In this document: positions 32,539-40,917 of the stretch, in pieces | Layout: every line of letters begins with the position of its first letter | How positions within the stretch are numbered: position 1 is the stretch's first letter | Source of the DNA: Nonomuraea sp. PA05 | GTDB taxonomy: Bacteria; Actinomycetota; Actinomycetes; Streptosporangiales; Streptosporangiaceae | NCBI RefSeq assembly: GCF_008086045.1 | Contig: NZ_VSEY01000014.1 | Span: forward strand, 1 to 64,000 | Direction of reading: 5' to 3' | DNA length: 64,000 nucleotides | Notes under the pieces: generated by a model | Told to the model about the DNA's origin: nothing | The model's database searches: none | The model's input: the letters and a program-made list of their open reading frames with translations, nothing else | Program-made: the position numbers and the translations under genes

Positions 32539-34152
32539 ATGCTGTCGTACTCCAGCACCACCGCCGGCACCCCGCTGCTCGGCGAGACCATCGGCGAGAA
32601 CCTCGAACGCACCGTGGCCCGGTTCGGCGACAGGGACGCCGTCGTGGACGTCCCCTCCGGCCGCAGGTGGACCTACACGCAGCTCAACGCCGACGTCGAC
32701 GACCTGGCCAGGGCCCTGCTGGCCAGGGGCGTGGCCAAGGGCGACAGAGTGGGCATCTGGGCGCCCAACAGGGCCGAGTGGGTGATCGTCCAGTACGCCA
32801 CCGCCAAGATCGGCGCGATCCTGGTCAACGTCAACCCGGCCTACCGCACCCACGAGCTGCGGTACGTGGTCGAGCAGTCGGGCATGCGGCTGCTGATCAG
32901 CGCCCTGGCGCACAAGGGCAGCGACTACCGGGGCATGGTCGAGGAGATCGGCTTCGCCGACGTCGTCTACCTGGACGACCCGAGCTGGGACGTGCTCAGA
33001 GCGGTCAAGGCGGACCCTGCGGCGCTCGCGGCCCGCTCGGCGGAGCTGGCCTTCGACGACCCCATCAACATCCAGTACACCTCGGGCACGACCGGCTTCC
33101 CGAAGGGCGCGACGCTGTCGCACCACAACATCCTCAACAACGGCTTCTTCGTCGGCGAGCTGATCCACTACACGGAGGCGGACCGGGTGTGCCTGCCGGT
33201 GCCCTTCTACCACTGCTTCGGCATGGTCATGGGCAACCTGGCCGCGACCTCGCACGGCTCGTGCGTCGTCATCCCGTCGCCGGGCTTCGACGCCGAGGCC
33301 ACGCTGCGCGCCGTCCAGCAGGAGCGGTGCACGTCCCTGTACGGGGTGCCGACGATGTTCATCGCCGGGCTGGCGCTGGCCGCGAAGTTCGACCTGTCGT
33401 CGCTGCGCACGGGCATCATGGCGGGCTCGCCGTGCCCGGTGGAGGTGATGAAGCGGGTCGTCGGCGAGATGAACATGCGCGAGGTCGCCATCTGCTACGG
33501 CATGACGGAGACCTCGCCGGTGTCCACGATGACCAGGGCGGACGACGACCTGGCCCGCAGAACGGAGACGGTCGGCCGGGTGATGCCGCACGTCGAGGTG
33601 AAGATCGTGGACCCGGAGACGCGGCTCACCGTGCCGCGTGGGCAGCCGGGGGAGCTGTGCACCCGGGGCTACTCGGTCATGCTCGGCTACTGGGACGAGC
33701 CGGAGAAGACGGCCGAGGCCATCGACGCGGCGCGGTGGATGCGTACCGGGGACCTGGCCACCATGGACGACGACGGGTACGTGAACGTGGTCGGCCGGAT
33801 CAAGGACATGATCATCCGGGGTGGGGAGAACGTCTACCCGCGCGAGATCGAGGAGTTCCTGTACGGCCATCCCGACATCGCCGACGTGCAGGTCATCGGG
33901 GTGCCCGACGAGAGGTACGGCGAGGAGATCATGGCCTGGGTGATCATGCGGCCGGGCACGGAGGCGCTGACGGCCGAGCGGGTCAGGGAGTTCTGCGCCG
34001 GGCGGCTGGCGCACTTCAAGATCCCCCGGTACGTGCGCGTGGTGGAGGAGTTCCCGCTCACGGTCACCGGGAAGATCAGGAAGGTCGAGATGCGGGAACG
34101 CTCGATCGAACTGCTCGGCCTCCAGGACGCGGCGGCCGTACGGAACGCCTGA
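32539..34152 (+). CDS. Fatty-acyl-CoA synthetase (AMP-binding)
   Basis: A 537-residue adenylate-forming enzyme that activates a carboxylic acid to its CoA ester. Phosphate-binding loop YTSGTTGFPKGATL, the CYGMTETSPV motif, GWxxTGD variant MRTGDLATMDDDGYV and the hinge/C-terminal IIRGGENVYPREIEEF with the final catalytic Lys in TVTGKIRKVEM. Best match is the medium/long-chain FadD-like group. Start ATG 32539 is 10 bp after kmo, with GTG 32533 as an alternative. The acid might be an aromatic product of kynurenine breakdown, but that is speculation. Confidence 0.92.
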   Translation: MLSYSSTTAGTPLLGETIGENLERTVARFGDRDAVVDVPSGRRWTYTQLNADVDDLARALLARGVAKGDRVGIWAPNRAEWVIVQYATAKIGAILVNVNPAYRTHELRYVVEQSGMRLLISALAHKGSDYRGMVEEIGFADVVYLDDPSWDVLRAVKADPAALAARSAELAFDDPINIQYTSGTTGFPKGATLSHHNILNNGFFVGELIHYTEADRVCLPVPFYHCFGMVMGNLAATSHGSCVVIPSPGFDAEATLRAVQQERCTSLYGVPTMFIAGLALAAKFDLSSLRTGIMAGSPCPVEVMKRVVGEMNMREVAICYGMTETSPVSTMTRADDDLARRTETVGRVMPHVEVKIVDPETRLTVPRGQPGELCTRGYSVMLGYWDEPEKTAEAIDAARWMRTGDLATMDDDGYVNVVGRIKDMIIRGGENVYPREIEEFLYGHPDIADVQVIGVPDERYGEEIMAWVIMRPGTEALTAERVREFCAGRLAHFKIPRYVRVVEEFPLTVTGKIRKVEMRERSIELLGLQDAAAVRNA

Positions 34153-34156
34153 CCTC

Positions 34157-34858
34157 TCACACGACGGCGGCCGCCCGCGCCGTGACGAGGGCGGCGAAGC
34201 GGCCGGTCACCGCGCGCCAGATCGGCGTGGAGACCGGCTCGTCCGCCAGCGCCCGCGCGTACACCTCGTCAGGGTCGACCCCCTCCGCCCGCCACTCCCG
34301 GATGCGCGCGGGCAGCACCTCCGGATGGAACTGCACGCCCCACGCCCGCTCGCCCACCCGGAACGCCTGGTACGGGCAGTTCGCCGTCTCGGCCAGGTGC
34401 ACGGCCGCCGAGGGCAGGCGGGTGACGGCGTCCTTGTGGTGCTCGATCGCGGGCACCACCGGCGGCAGGCCGTGGAAGAGCGGGTCGGCGGCGGCCTCCG
34501 GCCTGATCGTGACGGGCAGGCTGCCGTTCTCCGGCGCGCCTGCCTCGCCGCGCACCTCGCCGCCGGCCACCTGCGCCAGCATCTGGCCGCCGAGGCAGAT
34601 GCCGAACAGCGGCACCTCCCCGGCCAGCGCCTGCCCCATCAGCCGCCGCGCGTCGCGCAGCCACGGGGCCCGGTCGTCGTCGCCGGGCAGGTAGCCGCCG
34701 CCGAGCATGATCATGGCGTCGTGGCTCAGGGAGGCGGGCAGCGGCTCGCCCTCGTGCGCGTGGACGACGTCGAGGGTGAGCCCGGCCTCCTCCAGCCAGC
34801 CCGCCATCCGGCTCAGGCCGCCGGTCCTGCTGTTCTGGACGACGAGGACGTCAGGCAT
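34157..34858 (-). CDS. Type 1 glutamine amidotransferase
   Basis: A 233-residue class I amidotransferase. The nucleophile elbow is FGICLGGQMLA and the His-Glu pair is GVQFHPEV, giving a complete catalytic triad. It resembles the stand-alone GMP synthase-like GATases of actinomycetes with unknown acceptor. ATG 34858 (MPDVLVVQNSRTGGL) is likely; an in-frame GTG at 34873 adds five residues. The DNA around the start is a near-copy of DNA 44 bp upstream, which produces a small overlapping upstream frame. Confidence 0.88.
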   Translation of the reverse strand: MPDVLVVQNSRTGGLSRMAGWLEEAGLTLDVVHAHEGEPLPASLSHDAMIMLGGGYLPGDDDRAPWLRDARRLMGQALAGEVPLFGICLGGQMLAQVAGGEVRGEAGAPENGSLPVTIRPEAAADPLFHGLPPVVPAIEHHKDAVTRLPSAAVHLAETANCPYQAFRVGERAWGVQFHPEVLPARIREWRAEGVDPDEVYARALADEPVSTPIWRAVTGRFAALVTARAAAVV

Positions 34859-34910
34859 CGCGGTCTCTCTCACGGATCTGGGCGACGAGGACGTCAGGCA
34901 TCGCGGCCTC
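34838..34910. repeat. Direct duplication of the amidotransferase start region
   Basis: Nearly the same 28-29 bp (GACGAGGACGTCAGGCATCG core followed by CGG(T/C)CTCT) occurs at about 34840-34867 and again at about 34884-34910, offset by 44 bp. Both copies contain the ATG and the first five codons of the amidotransferase gene on the minus strand. Confidence 0.85.
34851..34901 (-). CDS. Upstream overlapping mini-frame created by the duplication
   Basis: The upstream copy reads MPDVLVAQIRERDRDA and stops at TGA 34853-34851. The genuine start ATG (34858) lies inside its last codons in another frame, an 8-base overlap. If translated it would bring ribosomes to the true start. It may equally be an untranslated scar of the duplication. 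Confidence 0.35.
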   Translation of the reverse strand: MPDVLVAQIRERDRDA

Positions 34911-34924
34911 TTGCATGGAGTGGG

Positions 34925-35752
34925 TCACGGCAGGTTGGCCGCCCTGGCGGTGTGGCGGAGCAGCAGGGCCGTGGTGACGGGGCCGACGCCGCCCGGCACC
35001 GGGGTGAGCGCGCCCGCCACCCCCGAGACCGCCTCGAAGTCGACGTCTCCGGTCAGCCCGCCGTCGTCGGTCGGGTTGGTGCCCACGTCGATCACCACCG
35101 CGCCCGTCGCCACGTGCGCCGCCCCGATCAGCCCGGCCCGCCCGACCGCCGCGACCAGCACCTCGGCCTGCGAGGTGACGGCCGCCAGGTCGCGGGTGCG
35201 CGAGTGGCAGACGGTGACGGTGGCGTGCCGGTCGAGCAGCAGGTGCGCCAGCGGCTTGCCCACCACGGTGGAGCGGCCGACGACCACGGCCCGCCGCCCC
35301 GCCAGCTCCACCTCGTAGTGGTCGAGCAGCGCCATCACGGCCGCCGCCGTGGCGGGCGGGAACGCGGGCAGCCCGGCCGCCAGCCTGCCGAGGGAGAGCG
35401 GGTTGGCGCCGTCCACGTCCTTGCGCGGGTCGATGGCCCCGGCCAGCTCCTGCGCCGAGGCGCCGGCGGGCAGCGGGGTCTGCAGCATGAGGCCGTGCAC
35501 CTGCGGGTCGGCGGACAGCCTGGCCAGCGTCTCGCCGATCCGGTCGGAAGTGGCGTCCTGGCCCAGGTCGATCACGTCGCAGGCGATGCCGACGCCGGCC
35601 GCCGCCTTGGCGATCGAGCGGACGTACCACAAACTCGCCTCGTCGGCGGTGGCCACGACCACGGCCAGCCTCGGCTGCGGGCCGGCCGCCGCCTCGGCCT
35701 GCGTCCGGGCCCTGATCGCGGCGGCCAGGTCCTTGCCGGTCAGCGTCTTCAA
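34925..35752 (-). CDS. folD: FolD homologue lacking the cyclohydrolase lysine
   Basis: A 275-residue 5,10-methylenetetrahydrofolate dehydrogenase-type protein. The Rossmann site VVVGRSTVVGKPLAHLL and the end ITPVPGGVGP-like LTPVPGGVGPVTTALLL are intact, as is Gln91 in LQTPLP. But the catalytic Tyr-x-x-x-Lys becomes YVRSI (Tyr43, Ile47), and PCTP is changed to PATA. In FolD that Lys is needed for cyclohydrolase activity while the dehydrogenase can remain. TTG start with AGGAG at 5 bases, overlapping the cyclohydrolase-like gene by 4 bp. Confidence 0.85.
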   Translation of the reverse strand: MKTLTGKDLAAAIRARTQAEAAAGPQPRLAVVVATADEASLWYVRSIAKAAAGVGIACDVIDLGQDATSDRIGETLARLSADPQVHGLMLQTPLPAGASAQELAGAIDPRKDVDGANPLSLGRLAAGLPAFPPATAAAVMALLDHYEVELAGRRAVVVGRSTVVGKPLAHLLLDRHATVTVCHSRTRDLAAVTSQAEVLVAAVGRAGLIGAAHVATGAVVIDVGTNPTDDGGLTGDVDFEAVSGVAGALTPVPGGVGPVTTALLLRHTARAANLP

Positions 35753-36351
35753 GAGATCTCCTCGCGTACCTCGGCGGTCACCCAGTCTGCCTTGGCGACG
35801 GCCGCGTCCACGCCGGAGACGGGGATGTTCAGCTCCTCGCGTACTCGCTCGTCCTTGATGCCGCGCAGGTTGATCTCGACGTTCACCCTGGCCGTGGTGA
35901 GGGCGGCGCGGGCGGCGTCGGCCGCGGCGGCGACGTCGGTGACGACGTTGCGGTTGCCGATCGGCAGCAGCAGCTCGCAGAGCTCGACCACGCGCGCGGC
36001 CGCCTCGATCACCCTGGCGGGCGGCTCGGCCGCGCCCGCCAGCGCCCTGGCGATGGCGGCGCTGCGCTCCTCGCCCTTGGGCAGCCGGTAGGCGTCGGTG
36101 ACGGCGGTGAAGGCCGCCGCGTCCTCCTCGGCCAGCCTCAGCGACCGCGCCCGCAGGGTGTCCGTCTCGGCGATCACGGCGACGACGATCTCGGCGTGAT
36201 CGGTGTACTTCTCGCCGGTGGTGTAGCGGGCCACCATGCCGAGCAGCGCGGCGGCCTGCGCCGCGTGCAGGGCCGCCGTGGCGCCGCCCCCGGGCGCGGG
36301 CACCCGGTCGGCGAGCTGGTCGAGGAAGTCGACGATCGTCAAGTCGCGCAT
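35749..36351 (-). CDS. Cyclodeaminase/cyclohydrolase family protein (FchA-like)
   Basis: A 200-residue all-helical protein of the formiminotransferase-cyclodeaminase/FchA family. It shows LADRVPAPGGGATAALHAAQAAAL, LAEEDAAAFTAV and LLPIGNRNVVTDVAAAADAA, all conserved. Free-standing members are methenyltetrahydrofolate cyclohydrolases (FchA of clostridia and methylotrophs) or formimino-THF cyclodeaminases. Its stop overlaps the start of the FolD-like gene, which lacks the cyclohydrolase lysine, so FchA-type activity supplying the missing step is the natural reading. Confidence 0.88.
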   Translation of the reverse strand: MRDLTIVDFLDQLADRVPAPGGGATAALHAAQAAALLGMVARYTTGEKYTDHAEIVVAVIAETDTLRARSLRLAEEDAAAFTAVTDAYRLPKGEERSAAIARALAGAAEPPARVIEAAARVVELCELLLPIGNRNVVTDVAAAADAARAALTTARVNVEINLRGIKDERVREELNIPVSGVDAAVAKADWVTAEVREEIS

Positions 36352-36379
36352 GGCGGCATTCTGCCAGGCCGCGCGGGGC

Positions 36380-36913
36380 TCACTCGCGGTACATCGGGCG
36401 TGTGGCGTCCTCGGAGCCGGTGCGCGGCGGCAGGTACGGCGACTGCGGCGACACCGTACCCCAGGTCGACTCGTACTCGACGGGCTCGGCCGGCTCGCGC
36501 GCGGAGCTCCGCCAGCGCGACGGGAAGAACGAGGCCACCAGCAGCATCAGGCCGATCATGACCTGCAGCCCGGTGTAGGTCAGGGTGGTGAAGCCGTTGC
36601 GGAACTCGGCGGGCAGCAGGTCCACGGGCAGCAGCCGGATCCGGGTGTACATCTCCACGAACGGCAGGACGCCGACCGAGGTGAAGGCCAGGCCGCCGAC
36701 CAGCGAGGCGATGGGCGACAGGCGGGAGGCGGCGAGGAAGGCCAGCACGACGCCGGTCGCGGCGAGCACGCCGACGGCGACCCAGGAGATCTGGAACGCC
36801 TGCTGCGCCTCCAGCGTGAGCTGGCCGACGCCGTACCACAGGCCGGCGGCGACGAGGGGCGGGAGGAGCAGTCCGGCGACCACTCCCAGAGCGTGACGGG
36901 CACCGTTTGACAT
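36380..36913 (-). CDS. Four-helix membrane protein of unknown function
   Basis: A 177-residue protein with four hydrophobic segments (about 8-28, 42-62, 66-86 and 112-128), a loop between the third and fourth rich in charged residues, and a cytoplasmic tail with TWGTVSPQSPYLPPR. The topology and tail resemble uncharacterised actinobacterial membrane proteins found near folate or fol genes. It starts at ATG 36913 and is 28 bp upstream of the cyclohydrolase-like gene on the same strand. Confidence 0.7.
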   Translation of the reverse strand: MSNGARHALGVVAGLLLPPLVAAGLWYGVGQLTLEAQQAFQISWVAVGVLAATGVVLAFLAASRLSPIASLVGGLAFTSVGVLPFVEMYTRIRLLPVDLLPAEFRNGFTTLTYTGLQVMIGLMLLVASFFPSRWRSSAREPAEPVEYESTWGTVSPQSPYLPPRTGSEDATRPMYRE

Positions 36914-36962
36914 GATTAACCCCGTTTGTTTGGCTCTGTCCCAACCTACTCTCCGGGATCGG

Positions 36963-38420
36963 TCAGCGTGGCGTGGTCTTCGAGTCCAGCCAGGTGTTGA
37001 TGAGTTTCGTGAAGTTCTCGCCGGTGTGCTCGTTGATCCACTTCACGAACGCGGCCCTGTCCTGGGTGGTGTTGCGGTGCTCCTGGGGCCAGGCCCTGGT
37101 CATCGCCCAGAACCTGCGGTCGCCGAGCCGCTTCCTGATCTCGTGCAGCATGATCGCCGGGCTGTAGTAGACGTTGCTCTGGCCGAACGCGTCGCGCCGG
37201 TAGTTCCCCGGCGGCCCGTTCTCCTTGCGCAGCTCGGCGTCGTAGGCGCGGATGTTGGAGATGAACTCGTCGATGGTGCCGCCCTCGTGGTCGGCGTACC
37301 ACTGCATCTCGAAGTACATCGCGAAGCCCTCGTTCAGCCACATGTCGCGCCAGGTGCGCGGGGTGACCGTGTCGCCGAACCAGTGGTGCGCCAGCTCGTG
37401 CGCCACCACCGACGGCTCCATGTAGCGGGGGCCGAGCGCGATCATCTGCTGGGTCTCCATGCCGGAGTCGCTGGTGGCCACCAGCCCGGCGGTGGGGAAC
37501 GGGTAGGGGCCGAGCTTCTTCTCCAGCCACCGCATGATCTCCGGCATCCGCCGCGCCACCGGCAACTGCTTGGCCACGTCCCGCGGGCGGATCCAGTACG
37601 TGATCGGGATCCCGCGCGGCCCCTTGTCCTTGAACATCCTGAACTTGTCGGCCGCGAACACCGTCAGATAGCTCGCCACCGGATCGGTCGACTGCCACCT
37701 GAACGTGCTGCTCCCGCCCTCGGTGCTCTTGCCCTTGTACGTCCCGTGCGCCACCCCCGACCAGCCCTTGGGCACGGTGATCGCCACGTCGTACAGCGCC
37801 TCGTCCGACGGATGGTCGTTGACGGGGAACCAGGTGAACGACCCGAACGGCTCCTGCAGCGCCCACGCCCGGCCGCCGCCCTCGATGTGGAAGCCCAGCA
37901 TGGAGATGTCCTTGCGACGCTGCTTGGAGTCCACCGGCTTCGGCCTGCCGTGGTAGCGCACGGTCACGACCGTGCCCTCGCCCGTCTCCAGCGGCCGGGC
38001 CAGCGGGACGGTCAGGTCGTCGTACTTGCGGGTCGCCTTGGTCTTGGCGCCGTCCACCGTGACCTCGTCCACCTTGAGCGCGCGCCCGAAGTCCAGCTTG
38101 ACCTGCCCGATCGGCTTCGCCGCCCGCACCGTCAGCTTCGCCGTGCCGCTCAGCGTGCGCGCGCCCGGCTCCCAGGTCAGCGCCAGGTCGTAGTGGAGCA
38201 CGTCGATCGCCGGGTTGCCGTAGGCCGGGTAGACGGGGTCGGCGACGGGCCGGGACCTGCCCTCCTCGTACGCGCTCAGATCGACGGCGGGCCGCTGCTC
38301 CTGAACAGGGCTCGGGGTGACCGACGCCTTCGGTGGCGGCGTGGGTGGAGGGGCGCTGCACGCCGAAGCGACCAGCACGACGGACATCAGGGATAAAAGG
38401 GGCCTCCGCATTCGCGACAA
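36963..38420 (-). CDS. M1 family metallopeptidase, exported lipoprotein
   Basis: A 485-residue zinc aminopeptidase-type protein. A lipoprotein signal ends LVASAC with Cys21 lipidated, then a proline-rich linker. The zinc site is HELAHH at 341-346 with the third ligand Glu364 in WLNEGFAMYFE. The exopeptidase GAMEN motif is SGMETQ, a deviation. It lacks the long C-terminal helical domain of PepN and so is a compact M1 form, acting outside the membrane. It is divergent from the beta-propeller gene at 38565. Confidence 0.9.
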   Translation of the reverse strand: MSRMRRPLLSLMSVVLVASACSAPPPTPPPKASVTPSPVQEQRPAVDLSAYEEGRSRPVADPVYPAYGNPAIDVLHYDLALTWEPGARTLSGTAKLTVRAAKPIGQVKLDFGRALKVDEVTVDGAKTKATRKYDDLTVPLARPLETGEGTVVTVRYHGRPKPVDSKQRRKDISMLGFHIEGGGRAWALQEPFGSFTWFPVNDHPSDEALYDVAITVPKGWSGVAHGTYKGKSTEGGSSTFRWQSTDPVASYLTVFAADKFRMFKDKGPRGIPITYWIRPRDVAKQLPVARRMPEIMRWLEKKLGPYPFPTAGLVATSDSGMETQQMIALGPRYMEPSVVAHELAHHWFGDTVTPRTWRDMWLNEGFAMYFEMQWYADHEGGTIDEFISNIRAYDAELRKENGPPGNYRRDAFGQSNVYYSPAIMLHEIRKRLGDRRFWAMTRAWPQEHRNTTQDRAAFVKWINEHTGENFTKLINTWLDSKTTPR

Positions 38421-38564
38421 GGTAGTGACGGCCGCCGAGCGGCCACAACGCGTTTTCCCGTTCCGTGATCAGGAACGCCCGGCTTCCCGACCGTTGCTGA
38501 AAGGTCCCTGTGAAGCCGTCCGCAAGTCTTTGCCCCGGACGGCCACGCGGGCATCGTGGGCCGC

Positions 38565-39476
38565 ATGAGATCCGCGATCCTGAAGACCGCACTCGGCAGT
38601 GCCTTGATCGTCGTCCTGCTCGGCGGTGTGCCGGCGCAGGCCGCGACCAAGCCTGACACGTTCCCGCTGCCCAACGGGTTCCAGCCGGAGGGCATCGCGA
38701 TCGGGGGCCACTACGCCTACTTCGGCTCACGCGCGACCGGTGACATCTACCGGGCCGACCTGCGTACCGGGAAGGGGGGCGTGATCAGCAAGGGGCCGGG
38801 CACGCAGTCGCTCGGGCTCAAGACCGACGGGCGCGGCCGGCTGTTCGTGGCGGGCGGCAACGCGGGCAACGCGCGGGTGATCGACCTGCGCACCGGCGCC
38901 GTCATCAAGTCGTACCAGCTCGCCACCGGCACGTCGTTCGTCAACGACGTGATCCTCTTCCGCGGCGCCGCGTACTACACCGACTCGGCCAACCCCGTGC
39001 TGTACAAGCTGGACCTCGGACGCGGCGGCGCGCTGCCCGCCGAGGCCGTCAGCATCCCGCTCAGCGGCGCCATCCAGTACACGACGGGCAACAACGCCAA
39101 CGGCATCGCCCCGAGCCCGGACGGCCGGTCGCTGCTGATCGTCCAGTCCAACACCGGCAAGCTCTTCGAGGCCGACCCGTCCACCGGCGTCACCACCGAG
39201 GTGGACCTGGGCGGCGAGCTGCTGACCAACGGGGACGGGCTGCTCCTGGCCGGCCGCACCCTGTACGCCGTCCAGAACCGGCTCAACACGGTCGCCGCGA
39301 TCGGCCTGGCCCGCGACGGCGCCTCCGGCAAGATCATCGCGCGGCTGACCGACGACAGGTTCGACGTCCCCACCACCGTGGCCGCCTACGGCCGCCGGCT
39401 CTACCTGCCCAACGCCCGCTTCACCACCACCCCGACCCCCGACACGACCTACGACGTGGTCGCCATCAAGCCCTGA
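38565..39476 (+). CDS. Exported SMP-30/NHL-like beta-propeller protein
   Basis: A 303-residue exported protein: signal peptide MRSAILKTALGSALIVVLLG then GVPAQAA with cleavage near TKPD. The mature part has repeating blades (GIAIGGHYAYFGS, GLKTDGRGRLFVAGG, GIAPSPDGRSLLIVQ, GDGLLLAGRTLYAV) like the SMP-30/gluconolactonase fold. Actinomycete homologues are often labelled superoxide dismutase without basis. GTG 38556 is a possible earlier start. Function unknown. Confidence 0.8.
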   Translation: MRSAILKTALGSALIVVLLGGVPAQAATKPDTFPLPNGFQPEGIAIGGHYAYFGSRATGDIYRADLRTGKGGVISKGPGTQSLGLKTDGRGRLFVAGGNAGNARVIDLRTGAVIKSYQLATGTSFVNDVILFRGAAYYTDSANPVLYKLDLGRGGALPAEAVSIPLSGAIQYTTGNNANGIAPSPDGRSLLIVQSNTGKLFEADPSTGVTTEVDLGGELLTNGDGLLLAGRTLYAVQNRLNTVAAIGLARDGASGKIIARLTDDRFDVPTTVAAYGRRLYLPNARFTTTPTPDTTYDVVAIKP

Positions 39477-39484
39477 CCCCGTCC

Positions 39485-39512
39485 GCGCGCCCCGTGACCA
39501 CCAGGGGCGCGC
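39485..39512. terminator. Bidirectional hairpin terminator
   Basis: GCGCGCCCC (39485-39493) and its exact complement at 39504-39512 form a 9-bp stem with a 10-nt loop, between the convergent beta-propeller and chitosanase genes. Confidence 0.7.
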
Positions 39513-39515
39513 CCC

Positions 39516-40280
39516 TCACTTCTTGATCGTGAACTTGTCGCCGTAGACCTTCCAGGTCAGCGGCGGGTTCAGGTCCAGGTTGCGGTTCCGCACGAACACC
39601 CGCTGCATCGTGTCGACGCGGGTGGTGTCCTCGTGCGCCTCCTCGGCCTTCATGGCCGCCTTGCGGGCGTCGAGGAACGCGTTCAGGTACGTCACCTCGT
39701 CGCCGCCCTGCGCCGGTGTCCTGGCCTTGCCCATCGCGCTCTTCCTGATGCCGCCGAAGCTCAGCCTGCTGCTGCCGGGGCCGTGCATGACGATGGCGTC
39801 GTAGTAGACGAACTGGCCGAGCGCCCGCAGCCCGTCCTTCTCCGCCTGCCGCACGGCCGGGTCGAAGTAGACGCGGTCGCGCTCGTCGTTCTGGGCCTGC
39901 TGGAAGGCGGCGTCCTTGGCGGCGGCCTTCCAGTCCCTGACGAAACCCGCACCCAGGCCCTCGTGCGAGTCGGTGCCGTTCACCTTGCGCAGCGCCGGCA
40001 GGTACTTCGCCAGCACGTTGCCCGGCTTGCGCTTCGTGTACAGCTCGACCAGCTCCAGCATGTCGCCGGTGCCGGAGCAGAACCCGATGATGCCCGCCGT
40101 GTAGCCGCGCTCGTCCTCGATGTCCTCGATGTAGCCGTACTGGGCCTTCCAGTCGAGCGAGGAGTTCTCCGCACTGGACACCAGCCGCATGGCGATGTCC
40201 TTCTTGTGCGGGTCGGCGAGAGCCGGCGAGGCGACGGTCAGGGAGAGGGCCAGAGCCGCGGAGATCAGCACGCAGGGCAA
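39516..40280 (-). CDS. csn: Chitosanase, glycoside hydrolase family 46
   Basis: A 254-residue secreted endo-chitosanase. The signal peptide runs to about Ala22 (ASPALA, then DPHKKDIAM). The mature sequence is very close to Streptomyces GH46 chitosanases: LVSSAENSSLDWKAQYGYIE with acid catalyst Glu38 (Glu22 in the mature N174 enzyme), and ERGYTAG with Asp56 (Asp40). I infer TTG 40280 as the start: it follows GGAG inside the end of the upstream FMN reductase gene, only one base beyond that gene's stop. The in-frame sequence upstream of it is a shadow. Confidence 0.93.
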   Translation of the reverse strand: MPCVLISAALALSLTVASPALADPHKKDIAMRLVSSAENSSLDWKAQYGYIEDIEDERGYTAGIIGFCSGTGDMLELVELYTKRKPGNVLAKYLPALRKVNGTDSHEGLGAGFVRDWKAAAKDAAFQQAQNDERDRVYFDPAVRQAEKDGLRALGQFVYYDAIVMHGPGSSRLSFGGIRKSAMGKARTPAQGGDEVTYLNAFLDARKAAMKAEEAHEDTTRVDTMQRVFVRNRNLDLNPPLTWKVYGDKFTIKK

Positions 40281-40281
40281 A

Positions 40282-40887
40282 CTACTCCACCGGGCGCAGC
40301 GCCGCGAGCTGTTGCTCGAACGGAACGACCTCCTCCACCTGCTCCCGCTTCTCGGGAGCCCGGTGCAGCAGCAGGTCGGCCAGCTCCTGCGCGGCGCGCG
40401 CGACGCGCTCGCCGAGCCCGTCGGTGAACGCGTCCCCGCCGCCGCCCCAGTCCTCCGCCGCCGCGTACACCGCCGTCGGGACGACCACGGCACGCAGGTA
40501 CGCGAACAGCGGACGCAGCGCGTGCTCCAGCGCCAGCGAGTGCCTCGGGGTGCCGCCCGTGGCCGCGATCAGCACCGGCTTGCCGGTCAGCGCCGTGTTG
40601 TCCAGGACGTCGAAGAACGACTTGAACAGGCCGCTGTACGAGCCGCTGAAGATGGGCGTGACCACGATGAGGCCGTCGGCCCCCGTCACCGCTTCCGTCA
40701 CCTCGCGCAGGCGGGTGTTCGGGAAGCCGGTGACGAAGTTGCCGGCGATGTCCACGGCCAGGTCGCGCAGCTCGACCACGCGGACCTCCACCTCCGCCCG
40801 CTGCGCCACCGCCTCGGTGAGGCGGTCGGCGAGCAGGCGGGGGGGGGGGGGCGGCGCCACCCCCGCCGTGACGACGACGAGCTTCAT
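40282..40887 (-). CDS. LLM-partnered FMN reductase, CE1759-like, with altered FMN loop
   Basis: A 201-residue NADPH-dependent flavin reductase with a flavodoxin-like fold (LVVVTAGV start, TPIFSGSYSGLFKSFFDVLD flavin-binding region). It should supply reduced FMN to the adjacent luciferase-like monooxygenase. The loop after strand 1, which normally carries Ser/Thr residues that hold the FMN phosphate (pattern S-x-P-S-S-T-R), here reads APPPPPRLL, encoded by a run of 13 Gs on the plus strand. Function may be impaired, or the run may be a sequencing artefact. Confidence 0.85.
   Translation of the reverse strand: MKLVVVTAGVAPPPPPRLLADRLTEAVAQRAEVEVRVVELRDLAVDIAGNFVTGFPNTRLREVTEAVTGADGLIVVTPIFSGSYSGLFKSFFDVLDNTALTGKPVLIAATGGTPRHSLALEHALRPLFAYLRAVVVPTAVYAAAEDWGGGGDAFTDGLGERVARAAQELADLLLHRAPEKREQVEEVVPFEQQLAALRPVE
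40839..40851. repeat. Homopolymer of 13 G inside the FMN reductase gene
   Basis: An uninterrupted run of 13 Gs (C on the coding strand) at codons 12-16 of the flavin reductase. Such a run is prone to slippage during replication and to base-calling error. Confidence 0.95.
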
Positions 40888-40917
40888 GATGCTCCTTTCG
40901 AGATGTGCAGGGTCGGC

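Noticed and set aside
34851..35630. 259-residue frame opposite in frame to folD region
   Set aside because: Shadow of folD; only its last 16 codons (the duplicated start) are of interest and are reported separately.
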